Of a DNA stretch of 64,000 nucleotides, positions 1 through 10,440 are shown one piece after another. The translations under genes were made by a program, and so were the position numbers. The notes under the pieces are model-generated. The model saw only the letters and a program-made list of their open reading frames with translations. It searched no databases and was not told where the DNA came from. The DNA is from JAFKFH01 sp017307375. Lineage in GTDB: Bacteria; Pseudomonadota; Alphaproteobacteria; Ferrovibrionales; Ferrovibrionaceae. How positions within the stretch are numbered: the stretch's first letter is position 1; each line of letters starts with the position of its first letter. The DNA lies in NCBI GenBank assembly GCA_965229335.1, contig OZ245874.1, positions 4,774,001-4,838,000 of the forward strand. The letters run 5' to 3'.

Positions 1-916
1 CGCCGATCGCGCGGGCGGTATCGGCGAAGGCGTCCTCGCCGGCATTGAGGGCGCCGAGCACGTCGACCAGGACGATCTGGCGGTCGAAGCGCTGGAAATG
101 CCGCTCGAAGAACTTGGCCCGGATATCGGCGCGGTAGGCGTCGAAGCGGGCGGCCATCAGCGCCGCGTTCGACCCGGTTTTGAGCTTGGCCGGCACCTCC
201 GGCAGCGGCGCGAACCACATCAGCGGCAGGTCGCCCCAGGGACCAGGACAGAGAAATCGGCCGGGTTGCAGGAAGCGCAGGCCGTGGCGGTCGCGGCAGG
301 CTTCGAGATAGGCCTTGTAGGCTGCATGCGCCCGATGGATGGCCGCTTCGTCGGCCGGTGCATCAGGATCGATCGTCGCGGCGCAGACCAGGAAATCGCC
401 GGACAGACCGGCGCGGATACCGTGGCGCGCCGCCTGGATCGTATCGGCCGACCAGGCCGCATAGTCGCGGTCGAGCAGCGGCAGGTCCAGCAGCCATTCA
501 CCGGGATAGTCGAGGATTTCCAGCGTGATCTTGCGCGCGCCGAGCAGCCGGCCGAGACCGGCGGGATCGCGCTGGACGGTCAGCTCGAGGCTGATCTGGG
601 CGATATCGGCGGTGGTCGGCGGCCAGGCCGGCTCGGCCGCCGCCATCGCCGCAAGATTTTCGGCATAGGGAAAGCGCGCGATCGCCTCGATCGCCGGCGG
701 CACCACCCGCGCCCCGGTCAGCCGCTCGCCGATACCGGCATCGTGCAGCCGCGGAAGGGCGCCGCGATGGCCGCGGGCTACCGCCAGCAGGTTATGGATC
801 AGCGACGTGATGAAGACGGTCTTGCCGGCCCGGCTCAAGCCGGTCACGGCAAGCCTGATGGTGTCGGTCCCGGTCAGTCGTCCGGCCAGTTCCCTGACCT
901 GTTCGAATCGTGCCAT
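1..916 (-). CDS. ycjX: YcjX-family P-loop protein (DUF463), 3' part beyond window
   Basis: Partial gene: 305 residues are visible and the C-terminus lies beyond base 1. The ATG at 916 directly follows the tamB stop. A Walker A motif, GLSRAGKT, lies at about residues 26-33, followed by a hydrophobic helix, as in the YcjX/DUF463 family of GTPase-like, stress-associated proteins (E. coli YcjX is about 465 residues). Other visible family-like stretches are the ILDYPGEWLLDLPLL segment (switch/Walker B-like region) and the FDRQIVLVDVLGALNAGE segment. Family members are often next to the membrane protein YcjF, which would lie outside the window. Biochemical role is unknown; GTP binding is inferred from the family. 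Likely the third gene of the tamA-tamB transcription unit. Confidence 0.85.
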   Translation of the reverse strand, partial: MARFEQVRELAGRLTGTDTIRLAVTGLSRAGKTVFITSLIHNLLAVARGHRGALPRLHDAGIGERLTGARVVPPAIEAIARFPYAENLAAMAAAEPAWPPTTADIAQISLELTVQRDPAGLGRLLGARKITLEILDYPGEWLLDLPLLDRDYAAWSADTIQAARHGIRAGLSGDFLVCAATIDPDAPADEAAIHRAHAAYKAYLEACRDRHGLRFLQPGRFLCPGPWGDLPLMWFAPLPEVPAKLKTGSNAALMAARFDAYRADIRAKFFERHFQRFDRQIVLVDVLGALNAGEDAFADTARAIG

Positions 917-3900
917 TCAGTAATCGTACTGCCAATCGACCCCGACGAGACTGGATGATCCGCCGACGGCGCTGCGGGCCGTCACGCTGGGCAGCACCTC
1001 GATCTCGACCGTCGCCCGCGTCGAATTGGCCTTCGCCCCCTGCTCGACCCCGACGAAGACCCCATCCGCAATGTATTTGCCGCCCGACACGGTCGGCCCG
1101 CCCGCCGGATCCGAGCCGCCGAGGTCGAGGCGATCGAGCCCGGTCGACTCCCGCAGCCGGTCGATCAGCCCGGGGCCGCCGGTGGTCAAGGTCCGCACCG
1201 CATAGGCCAGTTGCACCCCCTGGGCCGCGGTGATCGACCCCGGGCTCTTGCCGAACAGGACCCGCGACAGCACCTGATCCTGCGGCAGTTCGGGCTGCGA
1301 GGTCAGGGTGAGGCGCGGCGACAGCGGGCTGCCCTGCAGCAGCACCTGGGCGACGATGTCGGCGGCGCGGTGCTGCGCCAGGATGTCGAGATACGGATCG
1401 GCCGAAAGCCCCGATGGAAACGAGATTTCGCCGCGCTGCAGGGTGAAGCTGGTGCCCAGCAGTTGGACCGTGCCCTGCACCGCCTCGATATCGGCGCGCA
1501 GGACCGGCGCCGCGCTGGTCCCGGTCACGTTGATCGAGCCGCGCCATTCGCTGTCCAGGCCGCGGCCGCGGACGAAGGTCTGGCCGGGCACGTCGAGCTG
1601 GACGTCGAGTTGCACGACCAGCGGCGGCGACTTCTTCGGCGCCTCGGCCCGCGCCTGGCTGCCGGCCGGCTTGCGGCTGTCGATTTCCTCGACCTCGAGG
1701 TTGACCACGCTGGGGGGCAGGCGATCCGGGATCAGGAACTGCGCCCGCGGAATCTGGATGCGGGCGAACAGGCTGGGCGCCGCCACGGTCCCGCCGACGC
1801 GAATTTCGGCATTCGACGTCGCCCGCATCGCGTCGCTGGCCGCCAGTTGGAACTGCTGCAGCCGTGCGCGCAGGTCCAGGGCGGGTGCAGGCTTGTTCTT
1901 CAGATCGACCCGGCCCTCGGCCGAGATGCGCCCCGAATTGGCGTCCGTCCCCTCGAACCGGGTCAGCCTGAGCGCGTCGCCGTCGCCGGCCAGTTCGACG
2001 TTGATGTTCAGCAGCTGGGTACCGAACCGTTGGTTCAGATAGCGCCCGCCCGAGATCTGCACCCGACCCGCCGCCTGCGGATCGGCGAGGTTGCCGTCGA
2101 TCGTCAGTGCGACCCTGTAGGGACCGGCCATGTGATCCTCACCGATCGGCAGGAAGTCGTCGAGCTGGTCGAGATCGCCCTCGCCGCTGGCCTTCAGGGC
2201 GATCGGTGCGGTCTGCGACACCTCGAAGGCAAACGGCCGCAGGCTCAACCGCAGCGGCAGCACGCCGGTCACGGCGAGCAGCACGCGCTGGCTTGCCGCC
2301 ACCTTGGCCTCGATATCGGCGCGCTCGGGACCGGGCTGCACAACGGCCGAAACGTCCAGCGGCGGGCTGCCTTCGTCGCCGGCGCCGGGAATATGCAGCT
2401 TGCGGGCATCGACCGCGACACGGCCGCGCGGCGCATCGGGTGCGCCGGACAGGTCGACGTCGATATCCGCCGTGCCGGCCTTGAGCTCGACGCCGCCGAG
2501 GCTTGCGAGCGTCGGCAGCGGCAGGCCGGCCACCTTGATGCGGATCGCGGCAGCGGCCTTTTCCAGCATCATCGATCCGTCGATCCGGCCGCCGCCGAAA
2601 GTCAGCGCCAGATCGTCGAGGCGAAGGGTGTCGCGCTGGGCGGCAAGCTTCAGCGGCCGGCGCAGGCCGATCGCCTCGGGGCCGAGCCGGCCGCGCAGCG
2701 TGGCGATCTCGGCCCGCTGGCCGGCTGTGTCGATCAGCAGCCGCCCGGCGGCGGCCAGATCGAGCGGCGTGCCGGGCCTGACCTCGCCACGGGTCGCGGC
2801 CTCGACGGCGATGTCGCCGGGCTGGCGCGCCGTCGCGGCCAGCGTGGTGCGTGAAAGCTTGACCGTGCCGGCGGCGAAATCCTGGAGTTCCGCGGCCGCG
2901 CGGCCCGTCGGCCTGCCATCGAGCCGGCTGCCCTGGCCCGACAAAGCGACGCGACCGACCGCCATGTCGCCGGCGCGCAGCCCGGCACCGCTCAGGCTGA
3001 CCTCGGCGGTCTGGCCATCGCGCGTTCCCAGGGTCAGGTCGAGGGCGAGCTGTCCGCCCAGCGGCAGGCCGGCAAGCCGCGACAACGGCGCGAGATCGGG
3101 CAATCGGCCGTTGAGCCGGCCGGAAGCGCGCCGGGTCCTGAGCCCGATATCGAGGGCCCCCGTCACCTCGCCCCCGGCCGCGGCCAGGGCGATGCGGCTG
3201 ATCCGAAGCATCTCCATGTCCTGCAGCGCCGCCACGACCTCGGCCCTCGCCGGCATGCCTTCGTAGGACGCGTCGGCGGTGGCGCGGGCCTGGAGGCGGG
3301 GTTTGTCCAGCGTACCGCCGAGATCGGCGGTCAGTGCGGCGCGCCCCGCGAGTGGCAGGCCGAGCGTCTGGCCCAGCACCGCGAGCCGCGGCAGCTCGAC
3401 GGCGACTTTGGCGCCAAGCACGCCGCTGGCGGGGTTGAACTCGCCGCTTCCCTCCGCCGAGACATGTCGGCCGCCGATGTCGATCAGGCTCAGGGCCAAT
3501 CGACCGTCCGCCGTGCGGGTCCCGGCAAGACGAACGGCAAGCATGCGGCCGATCAACGGGTCGAGCTCGTGAATTCCCGTCGCGATCTCGTCGCCTTTGG
3601 CATCGACGGTCGCCGTCAACCGGCGATCGGCGTCGAAACCGAGGTCGGCGGCCAGATCGATCCGGCCGCGCAGCCCCGGCAGACCGGCAAGGGATTTCAG
3701 CGCGGCGAGATCGGCGAGTGCCGCCTTCAGCGCCAGTTTGCCGTCCGCCGGCCCCAGCAGGCCCGAGGCCTCGACATCAAGCCCGGCGCTGTTGACCGCG
3801 AAACGATCGACCGCCAGCGCACGCGTATCCGGATCAGCAATGGCGGCCAGCGTCCAGTCGAGCCTGCTGCCAAATCCGGCCGGCAGCGCCGTGCCATCGG

Positions 3901-5179
3901 CGGTGACGGCACTGATCGTGCCATCCCCCTGCAGGCGCCAGGCCGCGCCGTCGGCACGCGTTGCGGCGAGGCGCACCGCGAGCCGGTCGACCGCGAGCCT
4001 GTCGGCGGCAAGACGGTTGCCGGCGAGCCGCAGGTCCAGCCGGGGTTTGGCCACGGTCCCGCCAAGCTCGGCATCAAGATCGAGCCGGCCGGCCAGCCCG
4101 GTCCCGGCCAGCTGGCTGAACGGGGCGATGTCCGGCAAGCGCAATGCCGCGGTACCACTCAAGCCCTGTGTCGCCTGATCGAAGCTGGCGGAAGCGTCGA
4201 GGGTCGCGAGCGTCGTCGCCACTGCCAGGCGTTCCAGGATCAGCACGCCATCATGCCGCCACATCGCCACCGCCCCGACCGTCAGCCCGTCGCGCAGCAG
4301 ACCGGCGATATCGGGCGGCAGCAGCCCGTCCTGGCGCATCGTGCCGTCCAGGGTCAGCCGGTAGTCCGGGCCGTCGCCAAGGGTCAGATCGGCCTGCGCC
4401 GCGACGAGCTTGCCGGCGGCGAGTTCAAGCCGGCCGCGCCAGGCGCCGAGCGGGCCGGAACCGGCAAGCGTCAACCGCACCGGCTGGCGCGGATCGCCAG
4501 GCGCCAACCGCTCGATCAACCGGCCGTCGGGATCGTCGAGCCGGGCATCGAGATCGAGCCGCGCCCCGTCGAAAGCCAGCGCAAGCTTCAGCATGCCCGG
4601 CTCGTCGTCGATGCGGCGGAGATCGACATGCGCGGCAATGTCGGAACCGGCGGCACGCGCATCCGCGGCAAGCGTCAGCACGGCCGGGGACCCCAGCACG
4701 GCAGCGCCGAGCTCGATACGCGCGACGGCGACCTGATCGAGCGATACCGCGATCGGCAGCCGCGGCACTTCGATCCGGGGCGGCAGCGCCGGCCCGCTCG
4801 AAGACGGGGGTGCCGATGGGGGATCGGCAGGCAGCCGCAGCACGGCGATGCGGTCGGCCGACAGCCGGTCGATCTTCACCTGGCCGCGCAGCAGCGCCCA
4901 GGGCGACAAGGTCACCTTCGCTGCCTCGACGATGGCCCAGGCCCCCTGGTCGTCGGCAATGCGCAGCGCGGCAAGCGTCAGATCGAACGGCAGAGTGCCG
5001 CCAAGCCCCTCCAGGGTGACGGATTGGCCAGGGCCGGACGCTGCCCGGCCGATCTCGGCGGCGAGCCGGGTGCGCACCGCCGTGGTCTGCAGCGCCAGCC
5101 AGCCGGCCGTGAGGAGCAGCACGAGGACACCAAGGACCGACGCAATGGACAAAGCCGACAAGGTGATGGCGCGGCGCAT
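917..5179 (-). CDS. tamB: TamB, translocation and assembly module inner-membrane subunit
   Basis: 1420 residues. An N-terminal membrane anchor (about residues 4-27, hydrophobic after MRRAIT) is followed by a very long series of AsmA-like beta-repeat segments rich in LDL/LxLA patterns, and a C-terminal DUF490/TamB domain ending in aromatic residues (VDWQYDY). TamB-type proteins are thought to form a periplasm-spanning groove for lipid transport and, with TamA, to assist outer-membrane protein insertion. The ATG at 5179 was chosen because it begins the membrane anchor; an upstream in-frame extension to 5314 would read into the tamA coding region. The gene starts 2 bases after tamA ends, so the two are surely co-transcribed. 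Confidence 0.93.
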   Translation of the reverse strand: MRRAITLSALSIASVLGVLVLLLTAGWLALQTTAVRTRLAAEIGRAASGPGQSVTLEGLGGTLPFDLTLAALRIADDQGAWAIVEAAKVTLSPWALLRGQVKIDRLSADRIAVLRLPADPPSAPPSSSGPALPPRIEVPRLPIAVSLDQVAVARIELGAAVLGSPAVLTLAADARAAGSDIAAHVDLRRIDDEPGMLKLALAFDGARLDLDARLDDPDGRLIERLAPGDPRQPVRLTLAGSGPLGAWRGRLELAAGKLVAAQADLTLGDGPDYRLTLDGTMRQDGLLPPDIAGLLRDGLTVGAVAMWRHDGVLILERLAVATTLATLDASASFDQATQGLSGTAALRLPDIAPFSQLAGTGLAGRLDLDAELGGTVAKPRLDLRLAGNRLAADRLAVDRLAVRLAATRADGAAWRLQGDGTISAVTADGTALPAGFGSRLDWTLAAIADPDTRALAVDRFAVNSAGLDVEASGLLGPADGKLALKAALADLAALKSLAGLPGLRGRIDLAADLGFDADRRLTATVDAKGDEIATGIHELDPLIGRMLAVRLAGTRTADGRLALSLIDIGGRHVSAEGSGEFNPASGVLGAKVAVELPRLAVLGQTLGLPLAGRAALTADLGGTLDKPRLQARATADASYEGMPARAEVVAALQDMEMLRISRIALAAAGGEVTGALDIGLRTRRASGRLNGRLPDLAPLSRLAGLPLGGQLALDLTLGTRDGQTAEVSLSGAGLRAGDMAVGRVALSGQGSRLDGRPTGRAAAELQDFAAGTVKLSRTTLAATARQPGDIAVEAATRGEVRPGTPLDLAAAGRLLIDTAGQRAEIATLRGRLGPEAIGLRRPLKLAAQRDTLRLDDLALTFGGGRIDGSMMLEKAAAAIRIKVAGLPLPTLASLGGVELKAGTADIDVDLSGAPDAPRGRVAVDARKLHIPGAGDEGSPPLDVSAVVQPGPERADIEAKVAASQRVLLAVTGVLPLRLSLRPFAFEVSQTAPIALKASGEGDLDQLDDFLPIGEDHMAGPYRVALTIDGNLADPQAAGRVQISGGRYLNQRFGTQLLNINVELAGDGDALRLTRFEGTDANSGRISAEGRVDLKNKPAPALDLRARLQQFQLAASDAMRATSNAEIRVGGTVAAPSLFARIQIPRAQFLIPDRLPPSVVNLEVEEIDSRKPAGSQARAEAPKKSPPLVVQLDVQLDVPGQTFVRGRGLDSEWRGSINVTGTSAAPVLRADIEAVQGTVQLLGTSFTLQRGEISFPSGLSADPYLDILAQHRAADIVAQVLLQGSPLSPRLTLTSQPELPQDQVLSRVLFGKSPGSITAAQGVQLAYAVRTLTTGGPGLIDRLRESTGLDRLDLGGSDPAGGPTVSGGKYIADGVFVGVEQGAKANSTRATVEIEVLPSVTARSAVGGSSSLVGVDWQYDY

Positions 5180-5181
5180 GG

Positions 5182-6951
5182 TCAGAATGCCTGGCCGAGG
5201 CTGATATAGAGCTGGAAAGCGGCGTCGCCGCTGCGCCGTTCCAGCGGAAAGGCGATGTCGAAGCGAACCGGGCCGATCGGGCTGTAGTAGCGCGCCCCGA
5301 CGCCGGTGCCCCACAGCATCTTCTGGCTGAAGTCGGGAAATTCGCGATCGGTGACGCTGGCCCCTTCGAAGAAGGCGACGGCACCGATCGTGTCGGTGAT
5401 CCTGGTCCGCAACTCGGTGCCGATCTCGAAGGACGAGCGCCCGCCGATCGGCTTGGCGTTCTCGTCGATCGGCCCGGCGCGCTGGTAACCATAACCGCGC
5501 ACCGAGCCGCTGCCGCCGGCATAGAGCCGCTTGTCGCGGGGAAGGCTGTCGAGGCTGGTACCGACGATCGATCCGATCGCGGCAAAGCTGGCCAGGACGA
5601 GACGATCGCCGTCGGTCAGCCGCAGATAGTTGGACGCGTTGAGGCGCGAGGTCACGAAGGTGTTGATCGGGCCGGCGGTGACCGGCCGATAGGGCGTGAC
5701 ACTCAGGCCGCCCCGCCAGCCGCGGGTCGGATTGAGCGTGTTGTCCGATCCGTCATAGCGCAGGTAGCTCGGCAGGCCGACCAGGCTGTAGTCTTCGGTA
5801 CCTTCGTCCGATTCCACATGCGCACGCTCGAACTGCGGCCCGGTGCCGAGGGTCAGCCGCGGTGTGAGATGATACTCCACCCCCGCCCCGACCTGGCCGC
5901 GGGTCGAATTATAGGCGACGACCCGCTCCTGCAGCAGCGAGACGTTGGCGACGAGGTCCATGTTGCGATAGAGGAAGCCCGGTCGCCGAAAGGTCGAGGT
6001 CAGTCCCGGCCCGGTCTCGCCGAACTTGCCTTCGATCCGCAGCTTCTCGGCGTTGCCGAGCAGATTCCGATGTTCCCAGAACACCCGGCCGCCGAAACCG
6101 TCGGTCGTATCGTACTGGACGCCCGCGCCGATCGAGCGGGCGGGCCGCTCGATCAGTTCGATCCGCATCGGCACGCGCCCCTCGACCGCCGGTGCGACCG
6201 GCTGGATCATGACGGTCGAGAACAGCGTCGAATCGACCAGCGCCTTGCGCGTCGCCTCGACCTTGCGGCTGTCATAGGGATCGCCGTCGGCCCAGGCGAG
6301 CTGGCGGTCGATATAGCCGCGCTCCAGCCCTTCCAGCCCTATGACGGTCACCTGGCCGAAGCGCGCGGCTGGTCCGGTATCGACGGTGTAGGTCACTTCC
6401 ATCGTCTGGGTGCCCCGGTCGATCACGGCACGACGGTGCAGGACCTTGGCAAAGGGCCGTCCACGTTCGGTGTAGAACGTGGCAATGCGGCCCTCGGCGT
6501 CGACGATCGGCGCGGCAATGGCCGGCTCGCCGACGGCAAGCCCGATCGCGGCGGGGTCGAAATCGGCGGCAAGCGGAAGCTTCTGCTCGTCCGGCGCAAC
6601 GAGATGAACCGCCGCAAGCCGATAGACGGCGCCCGGCTCCACCTTCAGCGTCACTTTCAGCGGCGTGACGTTCTCGTCGATCTCGAAGACGACTTTCGCA
6701 TCGTAGTAGCCCGCCGACGAGGCCACCTGCCGCATCAGCCTTGCATCGGCCACCGCCCGCCGCTGCAGCGCACCAAGCGAGTCCACCGTGCCTTCCCTGG
6801 TCACCAGGGCCGATGATTCCCGCATCGTCCCGAGCAGGACATCATCGTCGACGCCGACGATCTCGACGGCATAGGTCACGGCCGCAGATGCAGGAACGGC
6901 CGCCAGCCACAGGATCGACAGGAACGCCAGTGCAATGAATGCGCGCAGCAA
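5182..6951 (-). CDS. tamA: TamA, BamA/Omp85-family outer-membrane protein
   Basis: 589 residues. A signal peptide (about residues 1-23, ending PASA) precedes POTRA-type domains (to about residue 270) and a C-terminal 16-strand-type barrel. The Omp85 signature GGSGSVRGYGYQ lies near residue 484, and the protein ends in a phenylalanine, the usual outer-membrane barrel C-terminus. The start is TTG at 6951: it is the only usual start in the frame before an upstream stop, and a GGGG ribosome-binding core sits just upstream. It is expected to act with TamB in outer-membrane protein or lipid homeostasis. Confidence 0.93.
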   Translation of the reverse strand: MLRAFIALAFLSILWLAAVPASAAVTYAVEIVGVDDDVLLGTMRESSALVTREGTVDSLGALQRRAVADARLMRQVASSAGYYDAKVVFEIDENVTPLKVTLKVEPGAVYRLAAVHLVAPDEQKLPLAADFDPAAIGLAVGEPAIAAPIVDAEGRIATFYTERGRPFAKVLHRRAVIDRGTQTMEVTYTVDTGPAARFGQVTVIGLEGLERGYIDRQLAWADGDPYDSRKVEATRKALVDSTLFSTVMIQPVAPAVEGRVPMRIELIERPARSIGAGVQYDTTDGFGGRVFWEHRNLLGNAEKLRIEGKFGETGPGLTSTFRRPGFLYRNMDLVANVSLLQERVVAYNSTRGQVGAGVEYHLTPRLTLGTGPQFERAHVESDEGTEDYSLVGLPSYLRYDGSDNTLNPTRGWRGGLSVTPYRPVTAGPINTFVTSRLNASNYLRLTDGDRLVLASFAAIGSIVGTSLDSLPRDKRLYAGGSGSVRGYGYQRAGPIDENAKPIGGRSSFEIGTELRTRITDTIGAVAFFEGASVTDREFPDFSQKMLWGTGVGARYYSPIGPVRFDIAFPLERRSGDAAFQLYISLGQAF

Positions 6952-7043
6952 AACAACCCCGCGGGTTTCAGGGAGCCTTTATAGCAAATCCTGCCGGGCT
7001 CAACCGCCCTTTCGGAAGGTCAGGCTTCCGGCGCTTCCAGCGC

Positions 7044-10000
7044 TCAGTTGATCGCGCTCACGCCACCGCGCGAGAGCTTGTCGCGATAGCTCGCCATGAA
7101 ACTCTCGAGCTGGCTGATCTGGGCGATCGCGCTGGTGCGCTGGCGGATGCCGTCGGCGTCAGCCGGATCGACCGCCGCCGTGATCACCTGGAAGGCGTCG
7201 GCCTCCGCCGAGCCTTTCAGCCGCTCGGTCCATTGTCCGCGCAACTGTTCGAGCGCCTTGCGATCGTTGGCCAGCGCCAGCGCCACGGCGAGTTCCAGCA
7301 GCCGCCGCCGCTCGACGCCGTCCAGCGGCTTGGCCGGGTCCTGGGCGGCCGCATTCAGGGTCGTCTGCAACGATCCCGCCGCCTTCTGCCAGTCCTTCTG
7401 CCGCCAGTAGATATCGGCGCGCAGCAGGTCGCCGGCCTGCGTCGTGTCGCCCTGCAAGGCGCCGAGCGCTTCGGGATAACGGGCAAGATCGGCGAGGGCA
7501 CGTGCCTCGAGATGCTTGCGTTCGAGCTGAATCGCTGCAGGAATGTCCGGACCCGCGGTGTCCTGGATGGTCTTCAGCGCCGCTTCGGCCCGCTTGTCGA
7601 GCAACTGGATCACCGCGAGCCGCACGGCCGTCCGCGCCCGTTCCTCGCCCTTGAGGCGGTTGCGCACCTGATGATCGAGCAGTTCGGCCGCCCGGCCCAA
7701 CAGGTCGACCTGCGCCAGCCGGTCGGCCAGCTTGCGGATCATCTCGTCGCCGCGCGACCCGGCGGGGGTCAGTTCGCGGAAATCATAGAACAGGCCGAGC
7801 GCCACGACCGGCGGCAACGCATCGGCACCGCCCTGCAGGAACAGCTTCTCGAACACATCGCTCATCTTCCGGCGTGCTTCCTGGCCCTCCTTCGACTTGG
7901 GGAAGTTCTGCGCCACCTGCTTGAGCGCCAGCAGGCCGTTGCGGTAGTCGCCATCCTCGATCTGCAGTTCGCCCAGCCGCCGCAGCAGCTTGATCTCGAA
8001 ATCGTCACCCCGCCAGGCATAGCGCAGGCGGTCGAGACGATTGATGGCATCGCGCGTCGGGATCTCCTTGTCGGCCAACTGGCGCTCGACCTGGTCGTAT
8101 TCCGCCTGGACACGCACGAGGCGATTGCCGGAATTCAGCGCCTGTTCGAGGTACTCCTTGGCCTGCGGCGCCTCGCCCATTTCCTGGTAGACGCGAGAGC
8201 GAAGCAGGTCGACGGCGCCGTCGTCCGAACGGGAAAGCAGGTCATCGTCGATCTGCTCGAACTCGTCGCGCGCCGCCTGGAGATCGCCGGTCCGGTAGAA
8301 CGTCTCGGCCATCGCCAGGCGGATACGGGCGACGACATCCTTCGGGTAATATTGCAGCGCGTCGCGCCCATCCTGGAACGATCGCCGCGCCGCCTGGTAG
8401 TCGTGCTGTTCGGCCTGCAGCACCCCGCGCCACAGCACCATGTCGGCATCGGTCGCCAGGCTGACATGGTTCAGGTCGACCGCCGCCTCGTTCAGGCGAT
8501 GCAGGCCAAGGCGGGCAAGACCGCGCAACGCGCGGAAATTGCGGTCACGCTCGATCGAGGGATCGGCCCGCTGCATCTCGCGCAGCACGGACAGTGCCTC
8601 GGCGTTCATGTTCCAGGCCACGTAGAAGCGCGCCAGGTCGAGCCGGGCACCGTTGCGTGCCTCCGGCCGGGTATTGGCAAAGGTGTTTTCGAGCGCCTGC
8701 TTGTTGACGACATATTTGTCGAAATCGCCGCGTCGCCACTCGTCGAACTTCATCAGGGCGCCGCCACCGGCCCCGGTGACGGCGCCGCGCGACAGGATCA
8801 GGCCGGTCGCGGCGCCGATCTCGACGGTCTCGCGCGTCGATTCGACCGTCACCCCGTCGGCGCGCGGCTGAACGACGATGCCCTGGTTGGTCGGCAGCAG
8901 CGCGAACTGCACATAGTCGCGCTCATCGACCACGCCGCGCCCGGCCGGGGTCGGAACCGCCCAGAAACCGTCCCCGACTTCGGGATCGGCCAGCGGCACC
9001 GGTTGCGCAGGCTCCATCACCGGAAGGAAAATATTCTCACCCGCGGCCTGTTCGCCGCGCTTGACCTCGATTGCGGCCGGCGGCCCCTGCGGCTTGCCCT
9101 TGTGCAGGGCGATCGCCCATCCCCGTTCGTCGGCGGTCAGCGCCGCCCAGCTATCGGAGGGAGGAGTGAAGCGCATGACGGTGGCCTGCGCGTGGGGCAG
9201 CTGGGCGGCCGCCGGAAACAGGTCGTCCCGTTCCAGCACCGGCTTCATGTCGATCTCGGTCGGGCGCGAGAACACCACCCAGAAACGGCCGTTGCGCATG
9301 AACCCGGCCCCCTGGACCGGTTCGGCGAACGGAAAGCGCAACATCGGGCCATCGGCTCCCGGCTCGATCTGCGGCACCAGCGGGTTGAGCGGCGCCGTCG
9401 GCAAGGGCGGCGCCTGGGCGAGGCCGACGGGAACGGGCCTCACCGCCGGGGCAGCGCCGGCCGCATCCCCAGCCGGCTGTTCGCCGGCGGCAAGCTGGTC
9501 GGCCGGAGCCTCGCTGCCGGGACGGAAACGGGGCAGCGGCGGCCAGGTCGATGCTTCGACGGCGCCGCGCGGCGCCGCCTGCGGTGTCGGGAAAACCGGG
9601 CCGCCGGCGGTGGACGGCGGATTGGCCGGTGATGGTGGATTGGCTGGCGGGGGATTGGCGGGCGGCGCGGCCGGCGGTTCCGGTGCGACGTTGGCCTGGG
9701 CCGGCGGGTTCGCCGCCGGCTGAGCCGGGCGCTGCGGCTCGGCCGGACGCGGCGCCGGCGGCGTGGCCGCCTGGCTGGGCGCGGGCGGCGGCGACTGTGT
9801 CGCGGGCGGCGACGGCTGTGCGGGCGACGGCGGGGACGGTCGCGCCTGCGGTACAGGCGGCTCGGCGGCAGCGGTCGCCGCCGCCGTCGGTACGGGCTGG
9901 GGGGCGGCAGGCGTGGCTTCGGCCGCCGGGACCGGCGGCGCGGCGGCGTCCAGAACATCGAGGACGATGTTGCTGCCATCGCGGAAATGGCGGATCGACG

Positions 10001-10391
10001 ACCCGGCGGGTACTGCCAGGCGGACGACCGTTCCCCCCGCCTCCTGCGTGCTGCCGATCAGCCGCACGCCCCGAGGCGCCCGCGCCTGCAGCGCCGCGAG
10101 GTCGATCCGCGCGGGCCCGGCAAAACGCAGCGCCACCGTGCCGCCGCCATCGGTCACCTGATAGTCGACGAGCTGCGGCCAGTCGAAAACGATCCGGCCA
10201 TAGCCGGCATGCTCGCCGGTGCGGATCCGCACGACCGGCCCCGCGGCAGCCTGAGCCGCCGGCGCCTCCTGGGCAAGGGCAGGCAATCCCACCGGGGTCG
10301 CGAGGACGAGGGCCGCGACCAGCGCACCATCCAGGGCGCGGCGCGCGCGGCGGGCCGCCTTGTCGCCTGGTTGATCGCGCCTGGTCGCCAT
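7044..10391 (-). CDS. Large periplasmic TPR protein with proline-rich linker, motility-linked
   Basis: 1115 residues from the ATG at 10391; a TTG at 10418 would add nine residues. The order is an export signal (hydrophobic stretch to ...PALAQ, about residue 40), a small beta-rich domain (about 50-150, resembling AMIN-like domains), a long Pro/Ala-rich low-complexity linker (about 155-290), a second beta region, and a C-terminal half of helical tetratricopeptide-like repeats (about 560-1080). No enzyme motif is visible. It lies directly downstream of cheY and the fliL/fliM/motE group on the same strand, as very large TPR proteins do in flagellar clusters of some alphaproteobacteria. A structural or assembly role at the envelope is inferred; the exact function is unknown. 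Confidence 0.75.
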   Translation of the reverse strand: MATRRDQPGDKAARRARRALDGALVAALVLATPVGLPALAQEAPAAQAAAGPVVRIRTGEHAGYGRIVFDWPQLVDYQVTDGGGTVALRFAGPARIDLAALQARAPRGVRLIGSTQEAGGTVVRLAVPAGSSIRHFRDGSNIVLDVLDAAAPPVPAAEATPAAPQPVPTAAATAAAEPPVPQARPSPPSPAQPSPPATQSPPPAPSQAATPPAPRPAEPQRPAQPAANPPAQANVAPEPPAAPPANPPPANPPSPANPPSTAGGPVFPTPQAAPRGAVEASTWPPLPRFRPGSEAPADQLAAGEQPAGDAAGAAPAVRPVPVGLAQAPPLPTAPLNPLVPQIEPGADGPMLRFPFAEPVQGAGFMRNGRFWVVFSRPTEIDMKPVLERDDLFPAAAQLPHAQATVMRFTPPSDSWAALTADERGWAIALHKGKPQGPPAAIEVKRGEQAAGENIFLPVMEPAQPVPLADPEVGDGFWAVPTPAGRGVVDERDYVQFALLPTNQGIVVQPRADGVTVESTRETVEIGAATGLILSRGAVTGAGGGALMKFDEWRRGDFDKYVVNKQALENTFANTRPEARNGARLDLARFYVAWNMNAEALSVLREMQRADPSIERDRNFRALRGLARLGLHRLNEAAVDLNHVSLATDADMVLWRGVLQAEQHDYQAARRSFQDGRDALQYYPKDVVARIRLAMAETFYRTGDLQAARDEFEQIDDDLLSRSDDGAVDLLRSRVYQEMGEAPQAKEYLEQALNSGNRLVRVQAEYDQVERQLADKEIPTRDAINRLDRLRYAWRGDDFEIKLLRRLGELQIEDGDYRNGLLALKQVAQNFPKSKEGQEARRKMSDVFEKLFLQGGADALPPVVALGLFYDFRELTPAGSRGDEMIRKLADRLAQVDLLGRAAELLDHQVRNRLKGEERARTAVRLAVIQLLDKRAEAALKTIQDTAGPDIPAAIQLERKHLEARALADLARYPEALGALQGDTTQAGDLLRADIYWRQKDWQKAAGSLQTTLNAAAQDPAKPLDGVERRRLLELAVALALANDRKALEQLRGQWTERLKGSAEADAFQVITAAVDPADADGIRQRTSAIAQISQLESFMASYRDKLSRGGVSAIN

Positions 10392-10440
10392 ACGCTCGGC
10401 CAAGTCCTCCGCCGTCAATCCGGATTCGTTCGCGCGCAGT

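Noticed and set aside
3464..5209. Plus-strand open frames opposite tamB
   Set aside because: No recognisable domains and a composition typical of the antisense of Ala/Leu-rich proteins.
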